64,000 bases of DNA from Gammaproteobacteria bacterium (GCA_023228645.1 JALOAT010000008.1:39511-103510); one strand, 5' to 3'. Shown: positions 31,218 to 42,856, counted from the first letter of the stretch. Numbers and translations: made by a program. The notes: generated by a model not told the origin, from the sequence alone.

Positions 31218-31616
31218 TTAAACTCGACGCTTCTTGGGAGGACGGCACCCGTTATGCGGAATGGGTGTCACGTCAGCGATATTGGTGATCTTGAAGCCCT
31301 TGTTGTGCAGGGCACGTACCGCGGAGTCGCGACCCGGGCCAGGACCCTTCACCAGCACTTCGAGGTTCTTCATGCCCACCTCGAGCGCAGCGGCGCCGGC
31401 CTTCTCGGCAGCGATCTGCGCCGCAAACGGCGTGCTCTTGCGAGAACCGCGAAAGCCCGAGCCGCCCGATGTCGCCCAGCAAATAGCATTGCCCTGGCGA
31501 TCCGTGATGGTCACGATGGTGTTGTTGAAGGAGGCGTGGACATGCGCAATGCCGTCCACCACATTCTTTTTGACCTTCTTACGCGTACGCGAAGGGGTAC
31601 TGGTCGCTTTTGCCAT
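31218..31616 (-). CDS. rpsK: 30S ribosomal protein S11
   Basis: 132 residues ([55 protein letters not shown] ... [10 protein letters not shown]). Platform protein that helps form the mRNA exit channel with S7. It lies 15 bp upstream of rpsD and 38 bp after rpsM. Confidence 0.99.
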   Translation of the reverse strand: MAKATSTPSRTRKKVKKNVVDGIAHVHASFNNTIVTITDRQGNAICWATSGGSGFRGSRKSTPFAAQIAAEKAGAAALEVGMKNLEVLVKGPGPGRDSAVRALHNKGFKITNIADVTPIPHNGCRPPKKRRV

Positions 31617-31654
31617 AACCCGGAATCCTGACGACTTTGATTAGCTCGGAGCGC

Positions 31655-32011
31655 TTATTTCTTGACCTGACGACGCGGGCCCTTGCGGGTCCGTGCGTTG
31701 GTGCGGGTACGCTGTCCACGCACAGGCAGGCCACGACGATGACGCAGGCCGCGATAGCTGCCCATGTCCATCAGACGCTTGATGTTCATTCCCACCTCAC
31801 GACGGAGGTCGCCTTCCACGGTGAACTTGGCCACTTCGCCGCGCAGCAGTTCGATCTCACCCTCGGTGAGATCCTTGATCTTCGTTTCGGCACGAACTCC
31901 GCTCGCTTCGCAAATCTGCTTGGCGCGCGTGCTACCGATACCGTAGATCGACTGCAGGGCGATCACGGCATGCTTGTTGACCGGAATGTTTATGCCAGCA
32001 ATACGGGCCAT
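31655..32011 (-). CDS. rpsM: 30S ribosomal protein S13
   Basis: 118 residues ([39 protein letters not shown] ... [21 protein letters not shown]). Contacts 23S and 5S through bridge B1 and its C-terminal tail reaches the P-site tRNA. First gene of the alpha operon, after rpmJ. Confidence 0.99.
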   Translation of the reverse strand: MARIAGINIPVNKHAVIALQSIYGIGSTRAKQICEASGVRAETKIKDLTEGEIELLRGEVAKFTVEGDLRREVGMNIKRLMDMGSYRGLRHRRGLPVRGQRTRTNARTRKGPRRQVKK

Positions 32012-32116
32012 TTAGCCACTCCACTTATTCGTCTACAGAACCGGCAGGCCGCCGAAAACGTTCAATGATACCGACCAATGCAGCGCTATGCAAGCGCAGG
32101 CCACCAAACCCGCTAC

Positions 32117-32233
32117 TTAACCCTGGCGTTGCTTATGACGCGCATCCGACGAGCAGATGACACGGACCACGCCCTGGCGGCGGACGATCTTGCAATTGCG
32201 ACAAAGCTTCTTGATTGAGGCTCGTACTTTCAT
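32117..32233 (-). CDS. rpmJ: 50S ribosomal protein L36 (zinc-ribbon form)
   Basis: 38 residues, [20 protein letters not shown] ... [12 protein letters not shown], read from ATG 32233 to TAA 32117. The zinc ligands C11, C14, C27 and H33 are all present, so this is the C+ form. It lies between secY and rpsM, as in E. coli, and is too short for most automatic length cut-offs. Confidence 0.95.
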   Translation of the reverse strand: MKVRASIKKLCRNCKIVRRQGVVRVICSSDARHKQRQG

Positions 32234-32261
32234 GGGAATTCTCCGTCGAATCTAGTTCGGG

Positions 32262-33611
32262 TCAGCGCAGCAGGCCGCCACGACCGCCCTTGAGGTTCGC
32301 TTTCTTAAGCAGGCCTTCGTACTGGTGTGACATCAGATGCGCCTGCACCTGGGCCATGAAGTCCATGACGACGACCACGATAATCAGCAGCGACGTTCCA
32401 CCAAAATAGAAGGGTACGTTCGCATACACAATCAGGAACTCAGGAAGCAGACACACCAGCGTGATGTAGATGGCTCCGGCCAGTGTCAGCTTGCCCAGAA
32501 TCCCGTCGATATACCTGGCCGTCTGCTCACCAGGACGAATCCCAGGCACGAAGGCCCCCGACTTCTTCAGGTTCTCGGCCGTGTCTTTCGGATCGAACAT
32601 CAAGGCCGTATAGAAGAAGCAGAAGAAGATGATCAGCACCGCATACAGAGCGACATACAACGGCTGTCCGGGTGACAGGGTCGTGGCAATGTCCTGCATC
32701 CATCCGAAGCCCTCGCGCGTCCCGAACCAGCCGGCGATGGTCGCCGGGAACAGGATGATGCTCGAGGCAAAGATGGGGGGAATTACGCCCGCCATGTTCA
32801 CCTTCAGCGGCAAATGGCTGGTCTGCGCGGCATACGTCCGTCGACCCTGCTGGCGCTTCGCGTAATTGACCGTGATACGACGCTGACCGCGTTCCACGAA
32901 GACAATGAAACCGGTTACCGCCACCGCAATCACGAACAGCGCAAGCACGAACGCAATGCTCATCTCACCGGTGCGTGCCAGTTCCAGGGTGCCACCAATA
33001 GCGGACGGAAGGCCGGCCACGATACCTGCGAAGATGATCATCGAGATACCGTTGCCGATACCACGCTCAGTGACCTGCTCACCCAGCCACATAAGGAACA
33101 TGGTGCCGGTCACCAGCGTCGTCACAGTGACGAGGCGGAAACCGAAACCAGGCTCGATAACCAGGGGCAGATTCCCTGCGCGCTGCGATTCGAGCATGAT
33201 GGCCACGCCCAACGCCTGGAAGGTCGCAAGCACCAGCGTCCCCATGCGGGTGTACTGGGTAATCTTGCGTCGACCGGCCGCGCCTTCCTTGCTCAGCTGT
33301 TCCAGTTTCGGCAGCACCTTCGTCATCAACTGGACGATGATGGATGCGGAAATGTAGGGCATGATGCCCAGCGCGAGCACCGAAAGACGCTCGAGCGCAC
33401 CGCCAGAGAACATGTTGAACATGTCCAGGATGGTGCCACGCTGCTGGTCGAACAACGCCGCAAGCGCGATCGGATCGATGCCAGGCACGGGGACGTGCGC
33501 GCCGATGCGAAACACAAGCAGGGCGCCCAGCAAAAACAGCAGGCGCTGCTTGAGTTCCGTCAGTTTTCCGGCCGAGAGCATCTCGGCCATGGCGGAGCGC
33601 GACGTGCTCAC
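32262..33611 (-). CDS. secY: Protein translocase subunit SecY
   Basis: 449 residues, ten hydrophobic helices, the channel-forming subunit of the Sec translocon with SecE (also in this window) and SecG. Plug/early region [13 protein letters not shown], cytoplasmic loop [35 protein letters not shown], and the C-terminal loop [25 protein letters not shown] are typical. The ATG directly follows the rplO stop with no gap. Confidence 0.99.
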   Translation of the reverse strand: MSTSRSAMAEMLSAGKLTELKQRLLFLLGALLVFRIGAHVPVPGIDPIALAALFDQQRGTILDMFNMFSGGALERLSVLALGIMPYISASIIVQLMTKVLPKLEQLSKEGAAGRRKITQYTRMGTLVLATFQALGVAIMLESQRAGNLPLVIEPGFGFRLVTVTTLVTGTMFLMWLGEQVTERGIGNGISMIIFAGIVAGLPSAIGGTLELARTGEMSIAFVLALFVIAVAVTGFIVFVERGQRRITVNYAKRQQGRRTYAAQTSHLPLKVNMAGVIPPIFASSIILFPATIAGWFGTREGFGWMQDIATTLSPGQPLYVALYAVLIIFFCFFYTALMFDPKDTAENLKKSGAFVPGIRPGEQTARYIDGILGKLTLAGAIYITLVCLLPEFLIVYANVPFYFGGTSLLIIVVVVMDFMAQVQAHLMSHQYEGLLKKANLKGGRGGLLR

Positions 33612-34046
33612 TTATTCCTCGACCTTGCCACCGGCTGCTTCGATCGCAGCACGCGCGCCCTTGGTGACGCCCAGACCGCGCACCGTCACCGCCTTGTCGA
33701 GGGTACCGGAAGCGATCACCTTGACGCGCTTGACCGCGTGGCCAATCAGATTGGCCGACTTGAGCGCAAGCAGGTCCACCACGCCGCCTTCGATCTTGGC
33801 GATTTCGTGCAGGCGTACTTCGGCTTTGTCGGCAGCGGTCATGGAGTTGAAGCCGACCTTGGGCAGACGGCGCTGGAGCGGCATCTGACCACCCTCGAAG
33901 CCGGTCTTGCGACCGCCGCCGGAGCGGGAAGTCCAACCCTTGTGGCCGCGACCACCGGTCTTGCCGAGGCCCGAACCGATACCGCGACCGACGCGCTTCT
34001 CGCTGGTCTTGGCGCCTTCTGCAGGCTTGAGCGTATTCAGACGCAT
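33612..34046 (-). CDS. rplO: 50S ribosomal protein L15
   Basis: 144 residues ([45 protein letters not shown] ... [17 protein letters not shown]), the glycine/arginine-rich N-terminal extension and globular C-terminal half of L15. It starts 2 bp after rpmD and abuts secY. Confidence 0.99.
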   Translation of the reverse strand: MRLNTLKPAEGAKTSEKRVGRGIGSGLGKTGGRGHKGWTSRSGGGRKTGFEGGQMPLQRRLPKVGFNSMTAADKAEVRLHEIAKIEGGVVDLLALKSANLIGHAVKRVKVIASGTLDKAVTVRGLGVTKGARAAIEAAGGKVEE

Positions 34047-34048
34047 GA

Positions 34049-34234
34049 TTACTCCTCCACCTTCAGCATGTAGGAGACCTTATTGATCATCCCACGTACC
34101 GCCGGCGTATCTTCCACTTCAACGCTGTGGTTGCGACGACGCAGGCCGAGACCCGCTACGCATGCCTTGTGATTCGCAAGGCGGTGGTGCAGCGTCTTAA
34201 CCAGCGTCACTTTGATTTTCTTCGCAGTCGCCAT
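34049..34234 (-). CDS. rpmD: 50S ribosomal protein L30
   Basis: 61 residues from ATG 34234 ([57 protein letters not shown]). The open frame runs upstream into rpsE but the conserved protein starts here. The standard L30 position between S5 and L15. Confidence 0.97.
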   Translation of the reverse strand: MATAKKIKVTLVKTLHHRLANHKACVAGLGLRRRNHSVEVEDTPAVRGMINKVSYMLKVEE

Positions 34235-34239
34235 GGTGG

Positions 34240-34746
34240 TTATTCCATGATTTCTTTGACGGTCTTGCCGCGCTTCGCGGCAATCGCGTCGGGGCTGAGC
34301 ATATCGTCCAGGCCCCGCATAGTCGCCTGTACCACATTCACGGCGTTGTTGCTGCCGATGCACTTGGCCAATACGTTGTGGACACCGGCCACTTCGAAGA
34401 CAGCGCGCATGGCGCCACCAGCGATGATGCCGGTACCTTCCGATGCCGGTTGCATGTACACCTTCGCGGCGCCGTGCGAGGCCATGATCGGGTGCTGCAG
34501 CGTGCCGCCCACGATATTAACCTTGCGCATGTTCTTGCGCGCCTTCTCCATCGCCTTGGCGATGGCGGCAGGCACTTCGCGCGCTTTGCCGAGCCCGAAA
34601 CCCACACGGCCCTGACCGTCGCCGACCACCGTCAGTGCGGAAAACCCGAACTGGCGGCCGCCCTTGACCGTCTTGGACACACGGTTAACGGCGATGAGCT
34701 TTTCGTTCAAGCCGTCAGAATTGGGAGCAATGTCAAATCCAGCCAT
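34240..34746 (-). CDS. rpsE: 30S ribosomal protein S5
   Basis: 168 residues. The double-stranded RNA-binding-like N-half ([57 protein letters not shown]) includes the loop where spectinomycin-resistance changes map; it has the usual VSKTVKGGR sequence. The C-half is [31 protein letters not shown]. Confidence 0.99.
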   Translation of the reverse strand: MAGFDIAPNSDGLNEKLIAVNRVSKTVKGGRQFGFSALTVVGDGQGRVGFGLGKAREVPAAIAKAMEKARKNMRKVNIVGGTLQHPIMASHGAAKVYMQPASEGTGIIAGGAMRAVFEVAGVHNVLAKCIGSNNAVNVVQATMRGLDDMLSPDAIAAKRGKTVKEIME

Positions 34747-34755
34747 GTTTAACCC

Positions 34756-35112
34756 TTAGAAGTCGAGGCCGTTCTGCCGGGCGGCATCCGCCAGAGCCTT
34801 CACACGACCGTGATACTTGAAGCCGGAACGATCGAAGGCCACCTTGGTAACACCCGCGGCCTTCGCCTTTTCGGCGATCGCCTTGCCTACCGCCGAGGCG
34901 GCATCGATGTTGCCGGAGTACTTCAGGCCGGACTTCAGCTCGGCCTGAACCGTCGAGGCCGCTGCGACCACCTGGGAACCGTTGGGCGCGATCACCTGCG
35001 CATAAATATGGCGCGGCGTGCGGTGCACCGTCAGACGGTACTCCCCCAGTTCGCGGATCTTGGCGCGGGAACGAGTCGCGCGCCGAATACGAGACGCTTT
35101 CTTGTTGTCCAT
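34756..35112 (-). CDS. rplR: 50S ribosomal protein L18
   Basis: 118 residues ([47 protein letters not shown] ... [26 protein letters not shown]). Binds 5S rRNA in the central protuberance with L5. 10 bp downstream of rplF. Confidence 0.99.
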   Translation of the reverse strand: MDNKKASRIRRATRSRAKIRELGEYRLTVHRTPRHIYAQVIAPNGSQVVAAASTVQAELKSGLKYSGNIDAASAVGKAIAEKAKAAGVTKVAFDRSGFKYHGRVKALADAARQNGLDF

Positions 35113-35122
35113 CGCCTAGACC

Positions 35123-35653
35123 CTACTTCTTTTTGGCTTCTTTACGGATGATGGTCTCATCCGAATACTTGACACCCTTGCCCTTGTAAGGCTCGGGCGG
35201 ACGGTACTGACGGATTTCCGCTGCCACCTGGCCAACGAGCTGCTTGTCGATACCCTTGACCAGAATCTCGGTCTGGGTCGGCGTCTCGATGGTGATGCCG
35301 GTCGGGATTGCATAGTTGACAGGGTGGGAGAAACCAAGCGCAAGGTTCAGTGTCTTGCCCTGGGCCTGCGCCCTGTAACCCACGCCAACCAGCTCCAGCT
35401 TCCTCTCGAAGCCGGCGGAGACGCCGCGCAGCACGTTCGCTACCTGCGCACGGGTCGTACCGACCAGCGCAGTGGCGTCGTCCTGGCCGTCGTGCGCGGT
35501 GAACCGCAGCTCCGAGCCTTCCTGATTGATCTTTACCTTGCCATTGACGGCATATTCCATCGCGCCCTTCGGCCCCTTGGCCGAAATGTGCTGACCGCTC
35601 ACTGTGACGGTCACGCCGGCGGGGATGGAGATCGGATTCGATACGCGAGCCAT
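35123..35653 (-). CDS. rplF: 50S ribosomal protein L6
   Basis: 176 residues with the two repeated L6 domains ([34 protein letters not shown] ... [22 protein letters not shown]). Sits near the GTPase-associated centre. 13 bp downstream of rpsH. Confidence 0.99.
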   Translation of the reverse strand: MARVSNPISIPAGVTVTVSGQHISAKGPKGAMEYAVNGKVKINQEGSELRFTAHDGQDDATALVGTTRAQVANVLRGVSAGFERKLELVGVGYRAQAQGKTLNLALGFSHPVNYAIPTGITIETPTQTEILVKGIDKQLVGQVAAEIRQYRPPEPYKGKGVKYSDETIIRKEAKKK

Positions 35654-35666
35654 GTCGAACCCTCCT

Positions 35667-36062
35667 TTAAGCCACGAAACAGATGACTTCGCCGCCGTGG
35701 CCGGCCTTGCGGGCCGCGCGGTCGGTCATCACACCAGCCGAGGTCGACACAATGGCGACACCCAGGCCGCCAAGGACCTTCGGCAACTCGTCCTTGCCCT
35801 TGTACACACGCAGGCCGGGACGGCTCACGCGGTCGATGCGATCGATAACGGGCTTGCCTTCATAGTACTTGAGGGAAATCCCAAGAACCGGCTTGCCATC
35901 GATATCCTTTACAGAAAAGTCGCTGATGTAACCTTCATCTTTCAGGACCTGGGCAATCGCTTTTTTCAGCTTGGACGAAGGCATCTGTACCTCCGTCTTC
36001 GCAGCGCCCAGACCGTTACGGATGCGGGTCAGCATATCTGCGATAGGATCAGTCATGCTCAT
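35667..36062 (-). CDS. rpsH: 30S ribosomal protein S8
   Basis: 131 residues ([46 protein letters not shown] ... [33 protein letters not shown]). In E. coli S8 represses the spc operon by binding the rplE start region; the same gene order here makes this plausible but I did not identify the site. Confidence 0.99.
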   Translation of the reverse strand: MSMTDPIADMLTRIRNGLGAAKTEVQMPSSKLKKAIAQVLKDEGYISDFSVKDIDGKPVLGISLKYYEGKPVIDRIDRVSRPGLRVYKGKDELPKVLGGLGVAIVSTSAGVMTDRAARKAGHGGEVICFVA

Positions 36063-36103
36063 GCGGTTAACTCCGAAATGCCGGACGTATCAGGTACGGC
36101 GTC

Positions 36104-36409
36104 TTACCAACTGGCCTTGCGCAGACCAGGAACTTCGCCCCGCATGGTTGCTTCGCGGAGCTTATTGCGACCCAGGCCGAACTTGCGATACACGCCGTGC
36201 GGACGGCCGGTCAGGCTGCAGCGGTTGCGCTGACGGGTCTTGCTCGAGTCGCGCGGAAGCTTCTGGAGCGCTGCAACGGCTGCGTCCTTCTCTTCCATGC
36301 CGACATTGGGGTTGCTGATCTTGGCCTTGAGTTCCTCGCGCTTGGCAGCGTACTTGGCCGCCAGTTTCTTGCGCTTGATCTCGCGGTTAATCATCGACGT
36401 CTTGGCCAT
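36104..36409 (-). CDS. rpsN: 30S ribosomal protein S14 (long, zinc-free form)
   Basis: 101 residues ([27 protein letters not shown] ... [46 protein letters not shown]). There is no CXXC pair, so this is the C- long form typical of proteobacteria, in contrast with the zinc-type S4 and L36 of the same block. Confidence 0.99.
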   Translation of the reverse strand: MAKTSMINREIKRKKLAAKYAAKREELKAKISNPNVGMEEKDAAVAALQKLPRDSSKTRQRNRCSLTGRPHGVYRKFGLGRNKLREATMRGEVPGLRKASW

Positions 36410-36417
36410 GTCTCACC

Positions 36418-36957
36418 TCACCCGCGCAGCGGGAAATTGAAGGCACGCAGAAGTGCACGACCTTCTTCGTCGGTCCGTGCGGTGGTGCTGATCGTAATGT
36501 CCATGCCCCGCAGCTGATCGACCTTGTCGTAGTTGATCTCGGGGAAGATGATCTGCTCGCGCACGCCCATGCTGTAGTTGCCGCGACCATCGAACGAGCG
36601 TGGATTCAGGCCACGGAAGTCACGGATGCGCGGAATGGCGATGCTGATGAGGCGATCCAGAAACTCGTACATGCGGTCGCTGCGCAGGGTCACCTTGCAG
36701 CCAATCGGCCACTCCTCGCGAATCTTGAACCCGGCGATGGACTTGCGGGCATGGGTGATCACGGGCTTCTGGCCGGCAATGGCCTTCATGTCCGCGGTCG
36801 CGTGGTCCAGCACCTTTTTGTCCGATACCGCCTCACCGACGCCCATATTCAGGGTGATTTTGGTGATGCGCGGCACCTGCATGACATTTTCGTACCCGAA
36901 CTCCTTGAGGAGCTTGGCCACCACCACGTCACGGTAAAAATCTTTCATTCTGGCCAT
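36418..36957 (-). CDS. rplE: 50S ribosomal protein L5
   Basis: 179 residues from ATG 36957 ([43 protein letters not shown] ... [30 protein letters not shown]). AGG lies 6 nt before this ATG; a TTG two codons earlier is unlikely. Binds 5S rRNA and contacts the P-site tRNA. Confidence 0.98.
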   Translation of the reverse strand: MARMKDFYRDVVVAKLLKEFGYENVMQVPRITKITLNMGVGEAVSDKKVLDHATADMKAIAGQKPVITHARKSIAGFKIREEWPIGCKVTLRSDRMYEFLDRLISIAIPRIRDFRGLNPRSFDGRGNYSMGVREQIIFPEINYDKVDQLRGMDITISTTARTDEEGRALLRAFNFPLRG

Positions 36958-36971
36958 GTTCAACCTGCCGC

Positions 36972-37289
36972 TTACGCGTCAATCACTTCTTGGTTCGACT
37001 TGAAGAAGCGCACCTTGCGGCCGTCTTCGAGAACCCGGAAACCCACGCGATCACCCTTGCCCGTGGCGCGATTAAACATCGCGACGTTCGACACGTGCAC
37101 GGATGCCTCCTTCTCGACGATACCACCTGCCACACCGGCGACCGGGTTGGGCTTCTGGTGCTTCTTGACCATATTGATGTTCTCGACGATCACGCGATCG
37201 TCTTCCAACATGCGCACCACGGTACCGCGTTTGCCCTTGTCCTTGCCGGCGATGACGATAACTTCGTCGCCTTTTCGAATCTTGTTCAT
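36972..37289 (-). CDS. rplX: 50S ribosomal protein L24
   Basis: 105 residues with an N-terminal KOW motif ([47 protein letters not shown]). One of the two initiators of 50S assembly. It lies between rplN and rplE, with 14 bp to rplE. Confidence 0.99.
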   Translation of the reverse strand: MNKIRKGDEVIVIAGKDKGKRGTVVRMLEDDRVIVENINMVKKHQKPNPVAGVAGGIVEKEASVHVSNVAMFNRATGKGDRVGFRVLEDGRKVRFFKSNQEVIDA

Positions 37290-37310
37290 CTTCTTACCCT
37301 CGGCCCTGTT

Positions 37311-37679
37311 TTAGAGCACTTCCGGCGCCAGGGAGATGATCTTCATGAACTGCTCGGTACGCAGTTCGCGGGTCACCGGCCCAAAGATACGGGTTCCGAT
37401 CGGCTGAAGCTGATTGTTCAGCAGCACCGCCGCATTGCCGTCGAACCGGATAATGGAACCATCCGGACGGCGCACGCCCTTCGCGGTACGTACCACGACG
37501 GCGTTGTAAACCTCGCCCTTCTTGACCTTGCCGCGCGGGATCGCCTCTTTGACGCTTACCTTGATGACGTCGCCCACATTGGCGTAACGGCGATGGGAAC
37601 CGCCCAATACCTTAATGCACTGGACGACACGGGCGCCGCTGTTATCGGCGACGTCCAGTTTGGTTTCCATCTGAATCAT
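37311..37679 (-). CDS. rplN: 50S ribosomal protein L14
   Basis: 122 residues ([27 protein letters not shown] ... [37 protein letters not shown]). First gene of the spc operon; the 138-bp gap to rpsQ upstream carries a promoter. Confidence 0.99.
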   Translation of the reverse strand: MIQMETKLDVADNSGARVVQCIKVLGGSHRRYANVGDVIKVSVKEAIPRGKVKKGEVYNAVVVRTAKGVRRPDGSIIRFDGNAAVLLNNQLQPIGTRIFGPVTRELRTEQFMKIISLAPEVL

Positions 37680-37736
37680 GGCTGTCTCCGCACTCTTTCT
37701 TTATACCGGCGGTGCTTACCCCGGCAAAGGCGCGCG

Positions 37737-37764
37737 AGTATAGCACCAACGAGGCGCAGCCCAA
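37737..37764 (-). promoter_or_regulatory. Candidate spc operon promoter
   Basis: On the minus strand TTGGGC (37759-37764), 16-nt spacer, TATACT (37737-37742), about 58 bp before the rplN ATG. This is the position of P-spc in E. coli. A small hairpin GCCCAAA/TTTGGGC overlaps the -35 region. Confidence 0.62.
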
Positions 37765-37817
37765 ACCTTTTTTGGGCCGGTCCCCAGAATGTTTTGTTTT
37801 GCGCCGGAAACCGGCGG

Positions 37818-38078
37818 TTACTTCGCGCGTTCGACGATTTCCACCAGGCTCCAAGCCTTGGTTTTGGAAAGCGGACGGCCTTCGGCGATGGCCACCAGAT
37901 CGCCTTCCTGGCAGGCGTTGGCCTCGTCGTGAGCATGCAGCTTGGTCGAGCGACGGACGTACTTGCCGTAGATCGGGTGCTTCACCTGGCGCTCAACGAG
38001 CACGGTGATGGTCTTGTCCATCTTGTTGCTGATCACGCGGCCAACCACTGTGCGCGCGTTTTTGGCTTGTTCGCTCAT
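37818..38078 (-). CDS. rpsQ: 30S ribosomal protein S17
   Basis: 86 residues ([76 protein letters not shown]). OB-fold protein, early 16S binder. Last gene of the S10 operon, 2 bp after rpmC. Confidence 0.99.
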   Translation of the reverse strand: MSEQAKNARTVVGRVISNKMDKTITVLVERQVKHPIYGKYVRRSTKLHAHDEANACQEGDLVAIAEGRPLSKTKAWSLVEIVERAK

Positions 38079-38080
38079 GC

Positions 38081-38275
38081 TCAGCTACCTGCCTTCTCGT
38101 TCAGAACCGTCTTGATGCGGGCGATGTCCTTGCGCACGAGCTGAATGCGGTGCGGCTGGGAAAGCTGCCCGGTGCCCTTCTGCATGCGCAGGTTGAACTG
38201 CTCGCGACGCAAGCCGATGAGCTCCTGCTCGAGCTCCTGAACGTTCTTCTGTCGGATGTCTTTGGCTTTCATCAC
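38081..38275 (-). CDS. rpmC: 50S ribosomal protein L29
   Basis: 64 residues, two-helix hairpin ([60 protein letters not shown]). At the polypeptide exit. The first ATG overlaps the rplP stop; a second ATG one codon on gives the usual MKAKD start. Confidence 0.98.
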   Translation of the reverse strand: MMKAKDIRQKNVQELEQELIGLRREQFNLRMQKGTGQLSQPHRIQLVRKDIARIKTVLNEKAGS

Positions 38276-38685
38276 AGGACCGTCCGGGTTACGAAAGTGG
38301 TCTTGACCGGCAGCTTGGCCGCCGCCAGACGGAAGGCTTCACGGGCAATTTCCTCGCTCACGCCTTCCATCTCGTACAACATGCGGCCGGGCTGAATCTG
38401 GGCCACCCAGTATTCGACGTTGCCCTTGCCGTTACCCATACGCACTTCGAGAGGCTTCTGGGTGATCGGCTTGTCCGGGAAAATCCGGATCCAGATCCGG
38501 CCACCGCGCTTGACGTGGCGGGTCATGGCTCGACGCGCGGCTTCAATCTGGCGCGCCGTGATCTGACCGCGGTCCACCGACTTCAGGCCATACTCACCGA
38601 AGCTGACTTCGTTGCCCCGCTGGGCCAGGCCGCGGTTACGGCCTTTGTGCTGCTTACGGAATTTCGTTCGCTTAGGCTGCAACAT
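38272..38685 (-). CDS. rplP: 50S ribosomal protein L16
   Basis: 137 residues ([88 protein letters not shown]). Close to the peptidyl-transferase centre. The R of GLKS-region and later KPLEVRMG arginine (hydroxylated in E. coli by RoxA) are present. Confidence 0.99.
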   Translation of the reverse strand: MLQPKRTKFRKQHKGRNRGLAQRGNEVSFGEYGLKSVDRGQITARQIEAARRAMTRHVKRGGRIWIRIFPDKPITQKPLEVRMGNGKGNVEYWVAQIQPGRMLYEMEGVSEEIAREAFRLAAAKLPVKTTFVTRTVL

Positions 38686-38697
38686 AACGTCCTACTC

Positions 38698-39375
38698 CTA
38701 CTTGGCAGCGGCCTTCTTGGGTTCGGCTTCGACCGGCTGCTCGCCGTAGCCGAACACCTCACCCTTGAAGATCCACACCTTGATGCCAATCACGCCGTAC
38801 GTGGTCATAGCCTCCGCAAAGCCGTAGTCGATGTCCGCGCGCAGGGTGTGCAGGGGCACGCGGCCCTCGCGGTACCATTCGCTACGGGCGATCTCGGCGC
38901 CGTTCAAGCGGCCTGCTACATTGATCTTGATGCCCTGCGCACCGAGACGCATGGAGTTGCCCACCGCACGCTTCATAGCGCGGCGGAACATGATGCGCTT
39001 CTCGAGCTGCTGTGCGATGCTCTGAGCCACCAGGTTGGCGTCCAGCTCAGGCTTGCGAACTTCTTCGATGTTGATGTGCACGGGCACATTCATCATGGAG
39101 GAAACTTCGCGACGCAGCTTTTCGATGTCCTCGCCCTTCTTGCCAATCACCAGACCCGGCCGCGCCGAGTGGATGGTGATGCGCGCATTGCGCGCAGGAC
39201 GCTCGATCTGGATGCGGCTCACGGACGCCTGCGCCAGCTTCTTTTGCAGGAAGCCGCGTACCTTCAGGTCGGTACGGAGAAACTCCGGGTAGTTCTTGCT
39301 GGTGGCAAACCACTTGGACGTCCAGTCCTTGGTGATGCCCAGGCGAATACCGGTAGGATTGACTTTGTGACCCAT
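38698..39375 (-). CDS. rpsC: 30S ribosomal protein S3
   Basis: 225 residues from ATG 39375 ([24 protein letters not shown]). KH domain region [20 protein letters not shown] and the conserved C-terminal domain [23 protein letters not shown] segment ([22 protein letters not shown]). Part of the mRNA entry helicase. The longer upstream frame runs into rplV and is not real. Confidence 0.98.
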   Translation of the reverse strand: MGHKVNPTGIRLGITKDWTSKWFATSKNYPEFLRTDLKVRGFLQKKLAQASVSRIQIERPARNARITIHSARPGLVIGKKGEDIEKLRREVSSMMNVPVHINIEEVRKPELDANLVAQSIAQQLEKRIMFRRAMKRAVGNSMRLGAQGIKINVAGRLNGAEIARSEWYREGRVPLHTLRADIDYGFAEAMTTYGVIGIKVWIFKGEVFGYGEQPVEAEPKKAAAK

Positions 39376-39388
39376 TACAGCTTCTCCA

Positions 39389-39721
39389 TCACTTTTCCGC
39401 GACGACCACAGTGATGTGGCTCGTCCGCTTCGTAATGCGGTTGGCGCGACCCTTGGCGCGAGCGTGGACACGCTTCAACACGGGACCCTCGTCGACCATG
39501 ATGCTCTTCACCTTGAGCTCATCGATATCGGCGCCGTCATTGTGCTCCGCGTTCGCGATAGCGGACTCAAGTACCTTCTTGACCAGATCGGAGCCTTTCT
39601 TCGGGCTGAAGGCCAAAAGCTGCAGAGCCTTCTCCACGGGCATACCGCGGACTTGATCGGCGACCAAGCGGCACTTCTGCGGCGAAATTTTTGCGAACTT
39701 CAACTTAGCGGCTGTTTGCAT
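39389..39721 (-). CDS. rplV: 50S ribosomal protein L22
   Basis: 110 residues ([60 protein letters not shown] ... [25 protein letters not shown]). The long beta-hairpin ([17 protein letters not shown]) lines the exit tunnel where macrolide-resistance changes occur; no insertion or deletion is apparent. Confidence 0.99.
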   Translation of the reverse strand: MQTAAKLKFAKISPQKCRLVADQVRGMPVEKALQLLAFSPKKGSDLVKKVLESAIANAEHNDGADIDELKVKSIMVDEGPVLKRVHARAKGRANRITKRTSHITVVVAEK

Positions 39722-39727
39722 CGCAAA

Positions 39728-40009
39728 TTACCTCTTCCCGGCGGCTTTCTTGTCGGCCGCATGTCCACGGTACGTGCGGGTCGGCGCAAACTCACCAAGC
39801 TTGTGGCCGATCATGTTCTCGGTGACGAGCACCGGCACATGCGCCTTGCCATTGTGGACGGCGATGGTCAGGCCAATCATGTCCGGCAGGACCATCGAGC
39901 GACGGGACCAGGTCTTGATCGGGCGGCGGTTGTTCGTCGCGACAGCTTCAGCAACCTTCGCAGCCAAGTGGTGGTCGACGAATGGCCCTTTCTTAATAGA
40001 GCGCGGCAT
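39728..40009 (-). CDS. rpsS: 30S ribosomal protein S19
   Basis: 93 residues ([19 protein letters not shown] ... [58 protein letters not shown]). Head protein paired with S13. 6 bp upstream of rplV. Confidence 0.99.
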   Translation of the reverse strand: MPRSIKKGPFVDHHLAAKVAEAVATNNRRPIKTWSRRSMVLPDMIGLTIAVHNGKAHVPVLVTENMIGHKLGEFAPTRTYRGHAADKKAAGKR

Positions 40010-40026
40010 CTGTTCTAGCCCTCTAA

Positions 40027-40854
40027 CTACTTGCTGTTACGACGGCGCACGATCATGCTCTGCGTGCGCTTGTTCTTGCGGGTCTTGTAACCCTTGGTCG
40101 GCGTGCCCCACGGGCTCACCGGATGACGGCCGCCCTTAGTGCGACCCTCACCACCACCGTGCGGGTGGTCGACCGGGTTCATGGCGATACCGCGCACCGT
40201 CGGGCGAATACCGACGCGACGCTTGGCGCCGGCCGTGCCGAACTTCTGCAGGCTGTGCTCCGCATTGCCCACTTCACCGATGGTCGCTTTGCAGTCCACA
40301 TGCACCTTGCGCATTTCGCCGGAGCGCAGACGCACCGTGGCGTAGGCACCCTCGCGGGCCACCAGCTGTACGGAACTGCCTGCACTGCGGGCCAACTGGG
40401 CGCCCTTGCCGGGCTTCAGCTCGATGCAATGTACGTTGGTGCCCACCGGGATATTGCGCAGCGCCATCGCGTTGCCGGGCTTAATCGGAGCGCCGGCGCC
40501 GGAGATGACTTCGTCACCGGCCTTAACGCCCGCGGGGGCGATGATGTAGCGGCGCTCACCATCGGCGTACAGCACCAGTGCGATGTTCGCGGTGCGGTTC
40601 GGGTCATACTCCAGACGCTCGATACGGCCGGCAATGCCGTCCTTGTTGCGCTTGAAGTCGATGAGACGATAGTGCTGCTTCTGACCACCGCCCTGGTGAC
40701 GGGTGGTGATGCGACCCTGGTTGTTGCGACCACCATTGCGGCTCTGCTTCTCCAGCAGAGGTGCATAGGGGGCGCCCTTGTGCAGGTCAGGACTGGTGAC
40801 CTTCACCATGAAGCGGCGGCCAGCCGAAGTCGGTTTTGTCTTTACGAGTGCCAT
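40027..40854 (-). CDS. rplB: 50S ribosomal protein L2
   Basis: 275 residues. [55 protein letters not shown] and the C-terminal [30 protein letters not shown], whose histidine lies by the peptidyl-transferase centre. 18 bp to both neighbours. Confidence 0.99.
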   Translation of the reverse strand: MALVKTKPTSAGRRFMVKVTSPDLHKGAPYAPLLEKQSRNGGRNNQGRITTRHQGGGQKQHYRLIDFKRNKDGIAGRIERLEYDPNRTANIALVLYADGERRYIIAPAGVKAGDEVISGAGAPIKPGNAMALRNIPVGTNVHCIELKPGKGAQLARSAGSSVQLVAREGAYATVRLRSGEMRKVHVDCKATIGEVGNAEHSLQKFGTAGAKRRVGIRPTVRGIAMNPVDHPHGGGEGRTKGGRHPVSPWGTPTKGYKTRKNKRTQSMIVRRRNSK

Positions 40855-40872
40855 CTTGCGGTTCCTCGACCC

Positions 40873-41169
40873 TTACTCGCCGCCAGCGAGATTGATTTCC
40901 TGGCCCGTCTTGACTGTGACGTAGGCCTTCTTCCAATCGCTGCGGGTGCCAAAACGCTGACCGAAGCGCTTGTTCTTGCCTTTCACGTTCGCGACGCACA
41001 CGGCATCGACGGAGACGCTGAACAGCTGCTCAACGGCAGCCTTGATCTCCGGCTTCGTGGCGTCCGCGACGACGCGGAACACGTACTGGTTGTGCCTTTC
41101 ACCCACAATGGTGCTTTTTTCAGACACCTGCGGCGCCAGCAGCACCTGCATCAAGCGTTCCTGATTCAT
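40873..41169 (-). CDS. rplW: 50S ribosomal protein L23
   Basis: 98 residues ([66 protein letters not shown]). Exit-site dock for trigger factor and SRP. Its ATG overlaps the rplD stop (ATGA). Confidence 0.99.
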   Translation of the reverse strand: MNQERLMQVLLAPQVSEKSTIVGERHNQYVFRVVADATKPEIKAAVEQLFSVSVDAVCVANVKGKNKRFGQRFGTRSDWKKAYVTVKTGQEINLAGGE

Positions 41170-41789
41170 GCCAGCATCTCCTCTACCTGCTTCACCGCGG
41201 GCACGGTAATCAGCACCTTCTCGAACCGGACGAGACTCACGGGATCAAGTTGACGCGTACCGAGCACCTCGACGTGTGCGAGGTTGCGGGCGGACAGGAA
41301 CAGATTGTCGTCCACTTGATCGGAAACGATCAGTACGTTATCGAGGCCCATGCCCTTCAGCTTCTCGACGAGGGCCTTGGTCTTCGGAGTATCAACCGCG
41401 AACTGGTCCACGACCACCAGGCGCTCCTGGCGCACCAGCTCACCAAAAATGGAGCGCAGGGCACCGCGGTACATCTTGCGGTTCACCTTCTGGGCGAAGA
41501 CTTCTTCGGCCATGGAGGGATGGATCTTGCCGCCACCCCGCCACAGCGGGCTGCGGATGCTGCCGGCGCGGGCTCGGCCCGTCCCCTTTTGGCGCCACGG
41601 CTTGGCACCGCCGCCGCGTACGGCCTGGCGATTCTTCTGCGCACGGGTGCCCTGGCGGGCGCCGGCGAGGTAGGCGGTGACAACTTGATGGATCAGCGCT
41701 TCGTTGAACGCAGCGCCGAACGTGTTTTCGGAGACCTCCACCGTACCGGTTGAGGCCTGGCCGTTTGCATTAACGAGATTCAGTTGCAT
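41166..41789 (-). CDS. rplD: 50S ribosomal protein L4
   Basis: 207 residues ([25 protein letters not shown] ... [29 protein letters not shown]). The [15 protein letters not shown] loop reaches the exit tunnel. In E. coli L4 represses its own S10 operon; the short 89-bp leader before rpsJ here does not show an obvious copy of that site. Confidence 0.99.
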   Translation of the reverse strand: MQLNLVNANGQASTGTVEVSENTFGAAFNEALIHQVVTAYLAGARQGTRAQKNRQAVRGGGAKPWRQKGTGRARAGSIRSPLWRGGGKIHPSMAEEVFAQKVNRKMYRGALRSIFGELVRQERLVVVDQFAVDTPKTKALVEKLKGMGLDNVLIVSDQVDDNLFLSARNLAHVEVLGTRQLDPVSLVRFEKVLITVPAVKQVEEMLA

Positions 41790-41799
41790 GGTCAGCTCC

Positions 41800-42438
41800 T
41801 CACGCCTTCATCGCAGGGCGCACAACGACGTCTGCGCCCTTGGGGCCAGGGACTGCGCCCTTGACCAAGAGCAGACTGCGTTCGGCGTCGACACGTACGA
41901 GTTCGAGCGTCTGGGCGGTACGGGCGACAGCGCCCATGTGGCCAGCCATACGCTTGCCCTTGAACACACGACCCGGGGACTGGCGCTGACCGATCGAGCC
42001 CGGCGCGCGATGCGACACAGAGTTGCCATGCGTGGCGTCTTGCGAGGAGAACTGGTGGCGCTTGATGGTGCCCTGAAAACCCTTGCCGATGGTGGTACCC
42101 GAGACGTCGACCTTCTGGCCTGCCTCGAAGATGTCTACTTTGATCTCCGCACCGGCGGCCAGGCTGTCGCCCTCGCCTTCGCCGAGGCGGAATTCGCACA
42201 CTGCGCGGCCCGCTTCCACACCGGCCTTGGCGAAATGACCCGCCATTGCCTTGGTGACACGGGTAGCGCGACGCGAACCGACCGTCACCTGCACGGCGCG
42301 ATAGCCGTCGGTTTCCAGGGTTTTTACCTGGGTGACACGGTTAGGTTCGATCTCGATGACCGTCACCGGGATGGAGACGCCATCTTCAGTGAAAACGCGG
42401 GTCATACCGCGTTTGCGACCGATGAGTCCGATTGCCAT
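41800..42438 (-). CDS. rplC: 50S ribosomal protein L3
   Basis: 212 residues ([40 protein letters not shown] ... [49 protein letters not shown]). The glutamine methylated by PrmB (GSIGQRQ) is conserved. Second 50S assembly initiator. Confidence 0.99.
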   Translation of the reverse strand: MAIGLIGRKRGMTRVFTEDGVSIPVTVIEIEPNRVTQVKTLETDGYRAVQVTVGSRRATRVTKAMAGHFAKAGVEAGRAVCEFRLGEGEGDSLAAGAEIKVDIFEAGQKVDVSGTTIGKGFQGTIKRHQFSSQDATHGNSVSHRAPGSIGQRQSPGRVFKGKRMAGHMGAVARTAQTLELVRVDAERSLLLVKGAVPGPKGADVVVRPAMKA

Positions 42439-42501
42439 TGTTATAAACCTCTCACCGCACCGATTTCGATTGACCGGTACTGTTAGGAGACCGAGGTCTC
42501 G

Positions 42502-42816
42502 TTAGCTCAACTTGATCTGTACGTCGACGCCGGCCGCAAGGTCCAGCTTCATGAGCGCGTCCACGGTCTTGTCGGTGGGATCGACGATGTCCATGAGACG
42601 CTTATGGGTGCGCAGCTCGTACTGATCGCGCGCATCCTTGTCGGCGTGGGGGGAAACCAGCACCGTAAAACGCTCCTGCTTGGTGGGGAGCGGAATCGGC
42701 CCCTTCACCTGGGCACCAGTGCGCTTGGCGGTCTCGACGATCTCGCGTGCGGACTGGTCGATGAGCCGATGATCGAACGCCTTGAGGCGAATACGAATAC
42801 GTTGACTGGTCGCCAT
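42502..42816 (-). CDS. rpsJ: 30S ribosomal protein S10 (NusE)
   Basis: 104 residues ([76 protein letters not shown]). Also a partner of NusB and NusG in antitermination and coupling. First gene of the S10 operon, behind a strong hairpin that follows tufA. Confidence 0.99.
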   Translation of the reverse strand: MATSQRIRIRLKAFDHRLIDQSAREIVETAKRTGAQVKGPIPLPTKQERFTVLVSPHADKDARDQYELRTHKRLMDIVDPTDKTVDALMKLDLAAGVDVQIKLS

Positions 42817-42856
42817 TTTCTGAACCTACCCGTTTCTAAAGAGCTGAAGACCAATA

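Noticed and set aside
37797..37818. Hairpin CGCCGG/CCGGCG after rpsQ as a terminator
   Set aside because: On the transcribed strand it is followed by an A-rich, not U-rich, stretch, so it does not fit an intrinsic terminator.
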